Origin: an uncultured Bacteroidales bacterium
Lineage (GTDB): Bacteria > Bacteroidota > Bacteroidia > Bacteroidales > Muribaculaceae
Assembly: GCA_945828175.1 (NCBI GenBank)
Contig: CALZQD010000009.1
Span: 1 to 15,246, forward strand
Length of the DNA: 15,246 nucleotides
Reading direction: 5' to 3'
In this document: piece by piece, positions 1 to 6,259 of the stretch
Numbering within the stretch: the stretch's first letter is position 1
Layout of the letters: the number at the start of each line of letters is the position of its first letter
Notes under the pieces: generated by a model
Told to the model about the DNA's origin: nothing
What the model saw: only the letters and a program-made list of their open reading frames with translations
Database searches by the model: none
Made by a program: the position numbers and the translations under genes

Positions 1-54
1 ATGGAATCGGCCCTATTTTTTTAATCGCTCAAAAACTTTAGCGGACAGTAATAG
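1..54 (+). mobile_element. 3' end of an insertion sequence (partial; body lies left of the window)
   Basis: Positions 1-24 read as an open frame ending ALFF-stop, and positions 22-54 match, as an inverted copy, the sequence at the far right end of the window. The shared core is TTTAGCGGACAGTA here and TTTAGTGGACAGTA there. A short A+T-rich transposase tail, a stop codon and then a terminal repeat is the usual layout of an IS 3' end. The transposase would be on the plus strand, to the left. I cannot name the IS family from so short a stretch. The PepSY lipoprotein gene ends 38 bp beyond it. Confidence 0.5.
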
Positions 55-91
55 TAAATTTATGGCTTTTTGCTTATGTTATCAATCGGTT

Positions 92-601
92 TCAGAGCTT
101 GGTGTGGGGATAAATCTTGATGCTGCGGCCGGTGTTGGCTTTGATGAAGGCACCGTCGGCGCTGTAGAAGAGCTCGGTGTCGGGCCGGCCGGCTTTTTCG
201 ACCTCGATGACATAGAAACTGCCGTCGAAGCGCTCGTAATAATCGACGTCGTCGACGCGGTAGTCACCGTAACCGCCGGCATTGAAAGCAGCCTGAACGG
301 CATCGGGCAGCTGGTCGATGCGCTCAAGATCGGTCTGGGTCATGACCCACTTGGCGTCGTCGGCAAACCAGACTTCGACTTCCTGACGGAACTCGTTGTT
401 AAAATCGGCGACGAAATAGCCCTGGTCTTTCTCCCAGTCGGCACGCTGCGATGCTCCGGGATAGATTGCGTCGAGGGCCTTGCGGAGCTTGATGGCGTTC
501 TCGGTGTCGATGCTGTTGTCGTCATCGTCGCTGCACGAGGCAAAGGCGGTGGCCGTCATTGTCATCATCGCGACGAAGAGAAGATAGATATACTTTTTCA
601 T
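92..601 (-). CDS. PepSY-like (DUF2874) surface lipoprotein
   Basis: This is a 169-residue lipoprotein. Residues 1-22 form a signal peptide (MKKYIYLLF...AFAS) followed by Cys23. The SDDDDN just after the Cys matches the acidic export signal that sends Bacteroidota lipoproteins to the cell surface. The mature part holds two repeats typical of the PepSY-like/DUF2874 family: one around the YPGA...FVADF and EVWF motifs, the other around the FYVIEVEK and ELFYSADG motifs. These small beta-rich domains are common in Bacteroidales; their ligand is not established. I chose the start at 601 because the signal peptide begins there. The frame stays open to an ATG at 685 that overlaps the TGA of the upstream 92-residue gene (ATGA), so translational coupling from that site is possible but would bury the signal peptide. 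Confidence 0.85.
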   Translation of the reverse strand: MKKYIYLLFVAMMTMTATAFASCSDDDDNSIDTENAIKLRKALDAIYPGASQRADWEKDQGYFVADFNNEFRQEVEVWFADDAKWVMTQTDLERIDQLPDAVQAAFNAGGYGDYRVDDVDYYERFDGSFYVIEVEKAGRPDTELFYSADGAFIKANTGRSIKIYPHTKL

Positions 602-681
602 AATAGTCAAAGTTTTATGTTTAACGATGTAATTTCGATTCACTATGGGCATAACGCCGCGGGCGGGGGCTTTGTTCACGC

Positions 682-960
682 TCATCGCACGATGCTGACC
701 GCGGCGCGCAGATGTTCGGCGTCGCCGCCGCGAATGACGTCGACCTTCAGCGTCTCGAGCGCGGCGAGGCGCTCGGCCGTGGCGACGTCATCGAGGGGGA
801 TGCGCACGACGTGCGACCAATTGAGATAAATACGCAGCAACAGTTCTCTGAAATGCACGACGGCACGGAATACGCCGGGGTCGATGTCTTCTATATCGTC
901 GCCGGTCAGCACTGCGACAAAGCCACCGTCGTCGGGACGGTAAAGGAGGTCATAAGTCAT
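682..960 (-). CDS. Small protein of unknown function (92 aa)
   Basis: The protein is soluble and acidic, with no signal peptide or membrane segment. It begins MTYDLLYRPDDGGFVAVLTG, has a hydrophobic central helix (FRELLLRIYL) and ends ...AEHLRAAVSIVR. I do not recognise a family. The start at 960 is chosen because the frame upstream runs through the strong terminator at 981-1020, which makes the longer version unlikely. The terminator sits only about 20 bp upstream, so the promoter is unclear: the gene may depend on read-through from the BAX inhibitor-1/argS transcript or on a promoter overlapping the terminator. Its TGA overlaps an ATG of the next frame downstream (ATGA at 682-685), suggesting that it and the PepSY lipoprotein are co-transcribed. 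Confidence 0.6.
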   Translation of the reverse strand: MTYDLLYRPDDGGFVAVLTGDDIEDIDPGVFRAVVHFRELLLRIYLNWSHVVRIPLDDVATAERLAALETLKVDVIRGGDAEHLRAAVSIVR

Positions 961-980
961 GATTATAAAGTTTTTGCAGC

Positions 981-1020
981 TTAAAAAATGACCGCCGTCA
1001 TGGCATCCACGGCGGCGGTC
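981..1020 (-). terminator. Intrinsic terminator after the argS/BAX inhibitor-1 operon
   Basis: Read on the minus strand, an 8-bp GC-rich stem (GACCGCCG at 990-997 with CGGCGGTC at 1013-1020) is followed directly by a run of T residues (A983-A988 on the plus strand). It lies about 50 bp past the BAX inhibitor-1 stop codon. Confidence 0.8.
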
Positions 1021-1037
1021 GGTCGTTATGTTGCTGT

Positions 1038-1060
1038 GAGCTTGTTTAAAAAACAAGCTC
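1038..1060. repeat. Perfect 10-bp palindromic hairpin
   Basis: GAGCTTGTTT (1038-1047) pairs with AAACAAGCTC (1051-1060) across a 3-nt loop. It lies 12 bp past the BAX inhibitor-1 stop. On the minus strand no T-run follows, so it is probably a 3'-end stabiliser or an accessory stem in front of the true terminator at 981-1020. Confidence 0.6.
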
Positions 1061-1071
1061 TGTTTTTCGGT

Positions 1072-1770
1072 TTAGTCTCTGTTGCCGAAGATACGCAGCA
1101 GGTAGAGGAAGAGGTTGATGAAGTCGAGGTAGAGGTTGAGGGCGCCGATGGTGGCGAGGCGGCCGACAGAGTCAGCGGGTGCAGCCATGGCCATTGCCTT
1201 AATCTGCTGTGTGTCCCAGGCGGTGAGGCCGACGAAGATGAGCACGCCGGCGTAGGTGATGATCCACATCATCGTCTCGCTCTTGATGAAGAAGTTGACG
1301 AGGGTGGCGATGATGATGCCGAGCAGGGCCATGAAGAGTATCGAGCCCATGCGCGAGAGGTCGTTCGAAGTGAAATAGCCGTAGATGCTCATGGCGGCGA
1401 AGGTGCCGGCGGTTACGAAGAATGTCGTTGCTATCGTCTCGTGGGCGTAGGCGAGGAATATCGGCGCCAGGGTCAGGCCGTTGACGGCAGCGAAGACATA
1501 GAAGAGCAGCGAGGCCATGGCGTTGCTGAGTTTATTGATAGCGGCTGTGATGGCGATGACAATGCCGACCTCGGCAATGAGCAGGCCCCACATGAGCCAC
1601 GAGTTGTTATACATTAGGTTCCAGAAGGCAGCGCTTTGCGAAGCCCACAGCGAGACGAAGGCCGAAACAAGCAGGCCGAGCGTCATCTTGAAGTAGACTC
1701 GTTTCATGACAGACGAAACGGTCGATACCATTGAGCGATTCTGATAAGAATCATAAGGAGTGTTGTTCAT
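1072..1770 (-). CDS. BAX inhibitor-1 / YccA family membrane protein
   Basis: This is a 232-residue polytopic inner-membrane protein, the usual length for the bacterial Bax inhibitor-1 (YccA/YetJ) family. The short polar N-terminus (to about residue 25) is followed by about seven hydrophobic segments, for example FKMTLGLLVSAFVSLWA, LLIAEVGIVIAITAAI, FVTAGTFAAMSIYGYF, ILFMALLGIIIATLVNFF and IITYAGVLIFVGLTAWDTQQIK. The TAWDTQQIK motif and the C-terminal ALNLYLDFINLFLYLLRIFG are strong family signatures; the acidic residues there form the proton/calcium-sensing site in structurally studied relatives. In E. coli YccA interacts with FtsH; a role here is inference. The gene starts 45 bp downstream of argS on the same strand, so the two are likely co-transcribed. 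Confidence 0.93.
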   Translation of the reverse strand: MNNTPYDSYQNRSMVSTVSSVMKRVYFKMTLGLLVSAFVSLWASQSAAFWNLMYNNSWLMWGLLIAEVGIVIAITAAINKLSNAMASLLFYVFAAVNGLTLAPIFLAYAHETIATTFFVTAGTFAAMSIYGYFTSNDLSRMGSILFMALLGIIIATLVNFFIKSETMMWIITYAGVLIFVGLTAWDTQQIKAMAMAAPADSVGRLATIGALNLYLDFINLFLYLLRIFGNRD

Positions 1771-1815
1771 ATCAATGTGTTTAAAGATGAATGATATATG
1801 TTTTTATAAACGTGA

Positions 1816-3603
1816 TTACATGCGTTCGGGTACCTTTATGCCGAGCAGGGCCATGCCCGAGGCAATGACGCGCGAGGTGGCGTCGCAGAGAGCAAGGCGC
1901 AGCGAGCGCACTGCGTCGTCGCTCTCGCGCAGCACGGGGCAGTCGTGGTAGAACTGGTTGTATTCCTTAGCCAGGTCGTAGACATAGTTGGCGATGAGCG
2001 CGGGCGAGTAACTGCGACCTGCCTCGGCGACGACGCCGGGATATGAGGCGAGGCGCTGAATCAGGGCAATCTCTTTCTCGCAGGGCTCGACGGCCGAGTA
2101 GTCGGCAGCGGCAGTACCGGCCTCGGCGGCACGGCGGAGCACCGAACGAATACGGGCGTAGGTATACTGGATGAAGGGGCCTGTGTTTCCGTTGAAATCA
2201 ATCGATTCCTTGGGGTTGAAGGTCATATTCTTGCGTGGGTCGACCTTGAGCAGGAAGTATTTGAGTGCGCCGAGGCCGACGATTTCGGCGATGGCGTCCA
2301 TCTCTTCGGGGGTGAGGCCGTCGGTCTTGCCGAGCGACTCAGATACCTCGCGGGCTGTGTCGACCATCTCGGCCATGAGGTCGTCGGCGTCAACGACTGT
2401 GCCCTCGCGGCTCTTCATGCGGCCTTCGGGCAGCTCGACCATGCCGTATGAGAAATGGACGAGGTCTTTGCCCCAGCTGAAGCCGAGCTTGTCGAGAAGC
2501 AGCGACAGCACCTGGAAGTGATAGTTCTGCTCGTTGCCGACGACATAGATCATCTTGTCGATGGGATAGTCGCGGAAACGCAGTTTGGCTGTGCCGATAT
2601 CCTGAGTCATGTAGACCGACGTGCCGTCGCTGCGAAGCAACAGCTTGTGGTCGAGGCCGTCGGCTGTGAGGTCGGCCCAGACAGAGCCGTCTTCGCGGCG
2701 ATACATGACGCCTTTATCGAGGCCTTCGAGCACTTTCTCCTTGCCCTCGAGGTAGGTCTCCGATTCGTAGTATATCTTGTCGAAATCAACACCCATGCGA
2801 GCGTATGTCTCGTCGAATCCGGCGTAGACCCATGCGTTCATCATCTCCCAGAGCGAGCGCACCTCGGGGTCTTTGTCTTCCCATCGGCGAAGCATCTCGC
2901 GGGCCTCGAGCATCAGCGGCGAAGCGGCTTCGGCCTCTTCCTTGGTCATGCCTTTTTCCATCAGTTCGGCAACTTCGGCCTTGTAGTGCTTGTCGAACGC
3001 GACATAGCAGTCGCCGATGAGGTGGTCGCCCTTGATGCCGGTCGACTCGGGCGTGGCGCCGTTGAACCATTTCTTCCATGCGAGCATCGACTTGCAGATA
3101 TGTATGCCGCGGTCGTTGACGATGTTGGTCTTGACGACTTTGTTGCCGCAGGCCTTGAGAATCTCCGAGAGGCTGTAGCCCAGGAGTATGTTGCGCAGAT
3201 GGCCGAGGTGGAGGGGCTTGTTGGTGTTGGGCGACGAGTATTCGACCATGACGAGCTTGCTGTCGTCGGTGACGGGGCGGCGGCCGAAGTCCTTGTCGGC
3301 GACGATGCGCTCGAGGACGGTGTTCCAGTAGGTCGGCTCGATGACGATGTTGAGGAAGCCCTTGACGACATTGAAAGCCTTGACGGCCGGCTCGTTGGCG
3401 ACAAGCCACGCGCCGATTTCGTTGCCCACGGCTTCGGGAGCCTTGCGGGCGGCCTTGACCCAGGGGAAGACGACAACGGTGACGTTGCCCTCGAATTCCT
3501 TGCGTGTGGGCTGCGGGCCGACCGATTCGGGAGCTACATCGACATTATAAAGTTCTTTGACAGCCTTTGCCACGGCTGAAGATATGATCTGATCTATCGA
3601 CAT
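1816..3603 (-). CDS. argS: Arginyl-tRNA synthetase
   Basis: A full-length class I aminoacyl-tRNA synthetase of 595 residues that charges tRNA-Arg with arginine using ATP in the cytoplasm. Residues 1-110 are the N-terminal Arg-tRNA synthetase domain (GNVTVVVFPW, VVKGFLNIVI). The HIGH signature is HLGH at 132-135 inside PNTNKPLHLGHLRN, and the KMSKS-equivalent is MKSR at 396-399 (GRMKSREGTVVDADDL). The C-terminal DALR anticodon-binding domain starts near GPFIQYTYARIRS (475-487) and ends with ALLGIKVPERM at the terminus. The ATG at 3601-3603 lies 54 bp downstream of a consensus Bacteroidota promoter. Nothing is truncated. The large opposite-strand open frames over this gene are shadows of its GC-rich codons. 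Confidence 0.98.
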   Translation of the reverse strand: MSIDQIISSAVAKAVKELYNVDVAPESVGPQPTRKEFEGNVTVVVFPWVKAARKAPEAVGNEIGAWLVANEPAVKAFNVVKGFLNIVIEPTYWNTVLERIVADKDFGRRPVTDDSKLVMVEYSSPNTNKPLHLGHLRNILLGYSLSEILKACGNKVVKTNIVNDRGIHICKSMLAWKKWFNGATPESTGIKGDHLIGDCYVAFDKHYKAEVAELMEKGMTKEEAEAASPLMLEAREMLRRWEDKDPEVRSLWEMMNAWVYAGFDETYARMGVDFDKIYYESETYLEGKEKVLEGLDKGVMYRREDGSVWADLTADGLDHKLLLRSDGTSVYMTQDIGTAKLRFRDYPIDKMIYVVGNEQNYHFQVLSLLLDKLGFSWGKDLVHFSYGMVELPEGRMKSREGTVVDADDLMAEMVDTAREVSESLGKTDGLTPEEMDAIAEIVGLGALKYFLLKVDPRKNMTFNPKESIDFNGNTGPFIQYTYARIRSVLRRAAEAGTAAADYSAVEPCEKEIALIQRLASYPGVVAEAGRSYSPALIANYVYDLAKEYNQFYHDCPVLRESDDAVRSLRLALCDATSRVIASGMALLGIKVPERM

Positions 3604-3657
3604 AATTATAAGTTATAACGCTGTTTCAAAATAAAAAGATGAAAACTTTTCAACTTA

Positions 3658-3688
3658 CAAAGATAGCGAAAAAGTTTCAACAGTCAAA
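3658..3688 (-). promoter_or_regulatory. Consensus Bacteroidota promoter for argS
   Basis: On the minus strand a -33 box TTTG (3685-3688), a 19-bp spacer and a -7 box TATCTTTG (3658-3665) match the TTTG/TAnnTTTG consensus exactly. It predicts a leader of roughly 50 nt before the argS ATG. Confidence 0.8.
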
Positions 3689-3714
3689 ATCCATGGCCAA
3701 AAGGGCTACAGACA

Positions 3715-3748
3715 CCCGCTTTCGGGCGAAGAAAGCCGCTTTTTCGCC
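3715..3748. repeat. Tandem overlapping hairpins in the argS / small membrane gene divergent region
   Basis: CCCG-CTTT-CGGG (3715-3726) overlaps a longer stem, GGCGAA (3725-3730) with TTCGCC (3743-3748), which extends inward by an AAA/TTT block. They lie in the leader of the plus-strand small membrane protein gene and could be a 5'-UTR element. No function can be assigned. Confidence 0.4.
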
Positions 3749-3804
3749 GGTCGGGGTAATTTTTCGCAGCAAGATACATCATATGATAAAAACCTTACTT
3801 GATT

Positions 3805-4044
3805 ATGACAAACAAAGCAAAAAGAAACCTCTCGCTCGCAATGATGATTTTGGGCCTGGTCACCCTTATCGGTCTCGCCCTCAGCCGCAAATATCTTGGC
3901 GCCGAGCACGACACCTGGCAATTCATCGCCGCCCCGCTCTGGATCTGCTTCTTCGACGTCCTGTATCGCAACTTCAGCCTCGCCGCGAAAGAAGACAAAA
4001 AATACGGCCCGGTAAAACGCAAGTCAGACGATGTGGGAGCGTGA
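3805..4044 (+). CDS. Small two-helix membrane protein
   Basis: A 79-residue protein starting MTNKAKRNLSLAMMILGLV. A positively charged N-terminus is followed by one hydrophobic helix (about 10-28), a polar turn (SRKYLGAEHDTWQF), a second helix (about 42-57, IAAPLWICFFDVLY) and a charged, lysine-rich tail (KEDKKYGPVKRKSDD). The pattern predicts a hairpin inner-membrane protein with both ends in the cytoplasm by the positive-inside rule. I do not know a named family. The ATG at 3805 is preferred over a TTG two codons upstream. The -7-like sequence TAATTTTT at 3757-3764 is one base off consensus and has no clear -33 box. A longer overlapping open frame (3639-4052) is rejected as a shadow. Confidence 0.65.
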   Translation: MTNKAKRNLSLAMMILGLVTLIGLALSRKYLGAEHDTWQFIAAPLWICFFDVLYRNFSLAAKEDKKYGPVKRKSDDVGA

Positions 4045-4064
4045 GTCTGTAATAGTTTTGATTG

Positions 4065-4106
4065 CACAAACGCACTGCATTTTTTTAAAAGTGCAGTAAG
4101 TTTGTG
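4065..4106. repeat. Long imperfect inverted repeat
   Basis: CACAAAC (4065-4071) pairs with GTTTGTG (4100-4106), and ACTGCA (4074-4079) with TGCAGT (4092-4097), separated by a 2x2 internal loop. The apex is a T7/A4 run. It starts 20 bp past the small membrane protein stop. There is no clean T-tract after it, so it may be a weak bidirectional terminator or the end of a decayed element. Confidence 0.5.
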
Positions 4107-4381
4107 ACGACAATTTTACTCATTAGGCTCTTTTAAGGCACTTCTCGATGTCTTGCAACTATACCATGGCACTGCCCCACCGGCGCTTATAAAATCATTT
4201 GTTCTTATGGCCTTGTGTCCTTTTGTTCTTTTAAGGCGGCGCTACGGCTGAAGCCGTACCTCCATATCGCCTGACACAGCTGCGCGCATCCCTATTCCGA
4301 CTCCGACGTTCACAGGGCATCACAAAAATATCACATTAACTGCGGTTATCGCCGCAAGAATATAATATATCGATTTCATAA
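4107..4381. other. Non-coding region left of the Rhs cassette
   Basis: I see no credible gene here. It contains the degenerate repeat listed separately (4123-4154), a compact hairpin TACGGC-TGAA-GCCGTA (4243-4258), and two partly similar TTTGTTCTT blocks (4199-4232). The composition is mixed and it looks like decayed repeat DNA. Confidence 0.5.
4123..4154 (+). repeat. Degenerate direct repeat, copy A (partner at 5876-5906)
   Basis: TTAGGCTCTTTT is identical in both copies, and the next 20 bp (AAGGCACTTCTCGATGTCTT here, TAAGCATTTTCGACATCTT there) align with a few changes and one gap. The two copies are in the same orientation and lie on either side of the Rhs tip cassette. Confidence 0.45.
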
Positions 4382-4924
4382 TCAATGCCTTTTCTGTTTC
4401 AAGAATCGCGCAAGTCCGTCTTTGTCCAAAATACGCGTGTTTTCGAGAATATACGTGGCGAGCTTTATATATTCGGGCGGTATGTTCCAGGCCGAAATAT
4501 CAGTTTGAACATCAAGCGCATCTATTCTATTAAGCGGCTGTTTGTCAAAGCCTCTGAATCTCAATACGACCGATTTCCTGCCATTGTCAAGATTTATAAT
4601 CTCGAATTTTGTCGTATCGGCCTGCAGTGACGACTTCGATGACATCTGAGACGCATCGAGTCTGATTTGGCCCTTGCCGAAAAGCCGCCACGTCAGCGTG
4701 CTGCCGCAGTCATCGCAGAGCGACTCGGTTTTGATGGACTTCCACGGACATATTCCCGATATTGTATCTGTCGGGATAGGTACGACCACAAACTTTGTGC
4801 CGCGCAAATCAGTCTGATATACATAATATTCCAGATGGAACGTACGGCTTCCGTCACTCCAGCTCACGGCCGACGACAACAGTGCTGTGCATAATAATGC
4901 TATGAAAGTCACAATGTGCCTCAT
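4382..4924 (-). CDS. Small exported protein next to the Rhs tip; possible immunity or partner protein
   Basis: A 180-residue protein with a clear Sec signal peptide: MRHIVTFIALLCTALLSSAV and a small-residue cleavage site near SAVS/WSDG. The mature region looks beta-rich (FHLEYYVYQT, GTKFVVVPI, KSVVLRFRGF), has one CDDC pair that could form a disulfide or bind metal, and ends in a basic helix (ENTRILDKDGLARFLKQKRH). I do not recognise the family. The start at 4924 is only 4 bp after the stop of the Rhs gene; alternative ATGs at 4939 and 4969 overlap that gene. The tight coupling to an Rhs C-terminal tip suggests a toxin-immunity type partnership, with a periplasmic site of action if so. That is inference from position only. 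Confidence 0.65.
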   Translation of the reverse strand: MRHIVTFIALLCTALLSSAVSWSDGSRTFHLEYYVYQTDLRGTKFVVVPIPTDTISGICPWKSIKTESLCDDCGSTLTWRLFGKGQIRLDASQMSSKSSLQADTTKFEIINLDNGRKSVVLRFRGFDKQPLNRIDALDVQTDISAWNIPPEYIKLATYILENTRILDKDGLARFLKQKRH

Positions 4925-4928
4925 ATAT

Positions 4929-5771
4929 TTATTGATCATATTTTCGCAGATAATTCTTTCTTGCCTCATTTTCCACTATCTTAATCTGTAATTCGATAGG
5001 ATTTGCTTTGATTAAAGTTCGAGTATAAACAGCATCCGGGAATGAGCATCCCGGGGTTATTTCTCCCGGTTCTAATGTTTCAACATATCTATGAAATGGA
5101 TCTATAGAATCATCTTTTCTTTTTAGTTCATAATAATATGCGTGTCCATAACCTTCGTGTGCGATATTTTCTGCTCGTTTTAAAGCATTTGTAAAAATAC
5201 TTGTAATTATATAAACATTTTCATCTGGCGATGGACTTTCTTCACAATTTGGCAATAATGTAACACCAACTTTACCCTCTGATGGATCAGCTACTAAAGT
5301 TTCTTCTATTCCGTTATAAAGAATCTTATCTTTTCCTTGAAATATGTACTTTAAATCACTATTCGCCATCGTCTTTATAGCTAAAAAATTAGCAGATTTA
5401 GCAATACATCGATTTAACAACTCGTTATTTAGTACCTCATTATCAAATTGAATAAAACTACTTTCATATTCAGATAAACCGTCAAGAATTCCTTCCTGAC
5501 ACCATTGGTCTGCAATAACAGCCATGCCTGTAGGATCAAGTATATTCGCCGGATTGCCGGCGCAGTGGCTGAAGTGGGAGTGGCCGGGATAATCAACGGC
5601 GCGGCTGTCGCAGGTGAGCATCCGGGGCATGACGGGGTCATGGACGCGGGCGGTGTTGTCGTACATCGCCAGGCCTAAGTGTCCGAGCCAGCGGTTGCCG
5701 ATATGAAGACGGTCAGTGATGCTGTCGAGCGGCATCCTATGATTGTAAATATGGCAATATCCGGTCTTCAT
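4929..5771 (-). CDS. 5'-truncated Rhs protein with a HEGYGH metallopeptidase-like C-terminal tip
   Basis: The protein has 280 residues. Residues 25-82 carry the Rhs-repeat-associated core signature (NRWLGHLGLAMYDNTARVHD ... HFSHCAGNPANILDPTG), which normally closes the Rhs shell just before a variable toxin tip. Upstream YD repeats are missing: the gene starts only about 25 residues before the signature. Residues 83-280 form the tip and contain HEGYGH (205-210), a HExxH-type zinc motif; a third ligand is not certain. Base composition drops sharply at the DPTG junction (about 5525): the core is GC-rich like its neighbours and the tip is AT-rich, the usual sign of an exchanged polymorphic-toxin tip. 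ATG 5771 is chosen over a TTG two codons upstream. It has its own -7 box at 5800-5807, so it may be expressed as an orphan tip or kept as a recombination donor. Confidence 0.8.
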   Translation of the reverse strand: MKTGYCHIYNHRMPLDSITDRLHIGNRWLGHLGLAMYDNTARVHDPVMPRMLTCDSRAVDYPGHSHFSHCAGNPANILDPTGMAVIADQWCQEGILDGLSEYESSFIQFDNEVLNNELLNRCIAKSANFLAIKTMANSDLKYIFQGKDKILYNGIEETLVADPSEGKVGVTLLPNCEESPSPDENVYIITSIFTNALKRAENIAHEGYGHAYYYELKRKDDSIDPFHRYVETLEPGEITPGCSFPDAVYTRTLIKANPIELQIKIVENEARKNYLRKYDQ

Positions 5772-5799
5772 GGTCAAACGATTCTAATGTAACTACCTG

Positions 5800-5832
5800 C
5801 AAATATAGTTATTCGAATGACCCATTTGCAAG
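5800..5832 (-). promoter_or_regulatory. Promoter for the orphan Rhs gene
   Basis: The minus-strand -7 box TATATTTG (5800-5807) matches TAnnTTTG exactly. The -33 region is weaker (CTTGC at 5828-5832, 20-21 bp upstream). The predicted leader is about 20-25 nt. Confidence 0.55.
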
Positions 5833-5875
5833 CAATTGAGCAAAATTATTGCAAAACATGTCATAATGGCAACTT

Positions 5876-5906
5876 TTAGGCTCTTTTTAAGCATTTTCGA
5901 CATCTT
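5876..5906 (+). repeat. Degenerate direct repeat, copy B (partner at 4123-4154)
   Basis: It begins with the identical TTAGGCTCTTTT block and continues with a diverged match to copy A. It lies just upstream of the Rhs gene promoter. Confidence 0.45.
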
Positions 5907-5964
5907 ACTGGCAGCATCATCAGGCTATTGTGAGTTTAACGGGCTCTACGCCATCGGGAGTGCC

Positions 5965-6066
5965 GCCGCTAATGCGGCTCTTTTGCGTCAAATGCCATTT
6001 AATACACGCACTACGGCGCGTTGCGCCTCGTACGTGCCTAATGAACTGTCGCCGCTAACGCGGCTC
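5965..6066. repeat. Two near-identical 16-bp hairpin units, 86 bp apart
   Basis: GCCGCTAATGCGGCTC (5965-5980) and GCCGCTAACGCGGCTC (6051-6066) differ by one base. Each forms a GCCGC/GCGGC stem with a 4-nt loop. They resemble dispersed intergenic palindromes of the REP type, but membership in a family needs genome-wide counting. Confidence 0.5.
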
Positions 6067-6181
6067 GGGATGTTGCTCCGTTTTATTTGCACTGCGAATG
6101 CGTCTATTGCCCGAACGACTATAATTTCACCGATGAACTTGTAGAGTTGCCTCTCAATTTATTCAAAAATGCTGTTGCGAT

Positions 6182-6212
6182 TTTGCCTTTTCGGGCGAAT
6201 TTGCTAATTTTG
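6182..6212 (+). promoter_or_regulatory. Consensus Bacteroidota promoter for the gldE-gldD operon
   Basis: A -33 box TTTG (6182-6185), 19-bp spacer (6186-6204) and -7 box TAATTTTG (6205-6212) match the consensus perfectly. Transcription would begin near 6217-6220, about 30 nt before the gldE start. Confidence 0.85.
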
Positions 6213-6226
6213 TGACGATAAACATC

Positions 6227-6259
6227 ATGTTGAACCAATTTATACAGTCTTGGATATAG
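6227..6259 (+). other. Ten-codon upstream ORF overlapping the gldE start
   Basis: ATG at 6227 opens a frame reading MLNQFIQSWI and ends at TAG 6257-6259. It overlaps the TTG start of gldE in another frame. It is the first ATG in the predicted transcript, so it could control gldE translation by re-initiation; it may also be chance. Confidence 0.35.

Larger units (their letters stand above)
5833..6181. other. Non-coding region between the Rhs cassette and gldE
   Basis: The plus-strand open frame over this stretch (5836-6144) starts with TTG, and its residues follow the hairpin repeats rather than any protein pattern. I see only the repeats listed separately and a GC-rich hairpin GGCGC-GTT-GCGCC (6015-6027). 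Confidence 0.5.

Noticed and set aside
62..829. 255-codon plus-strand open frame
   Set aside because: It is antisense to the PepSY lipoprotein and the 92-residue gene, has the odd composition of a GC-driven shadow frame, and runs across two real gene ends.
2455..3579. 374-codon plus-strand open frame opposite argS
   Set aside because: argS on the other strand is complete with all family motifs; this frame is the antisense shadow of its GC-rich codons.
3639..4052. 137-codon plus-strand open frame overlapping the small membrane protein
   Set aside because: Its C-terminal half is rich in Arg/Pro/Gln, typical of an out-of-frame read of the membrane protein gene, and it starts inside the argS promoter region.
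5836..6144. 102-codon plus-strand open frame with TTG start
   Set aside because: It lies over repeats and GC-rich hairpins, has no family pattern, and is better explained as non-coding DNA.
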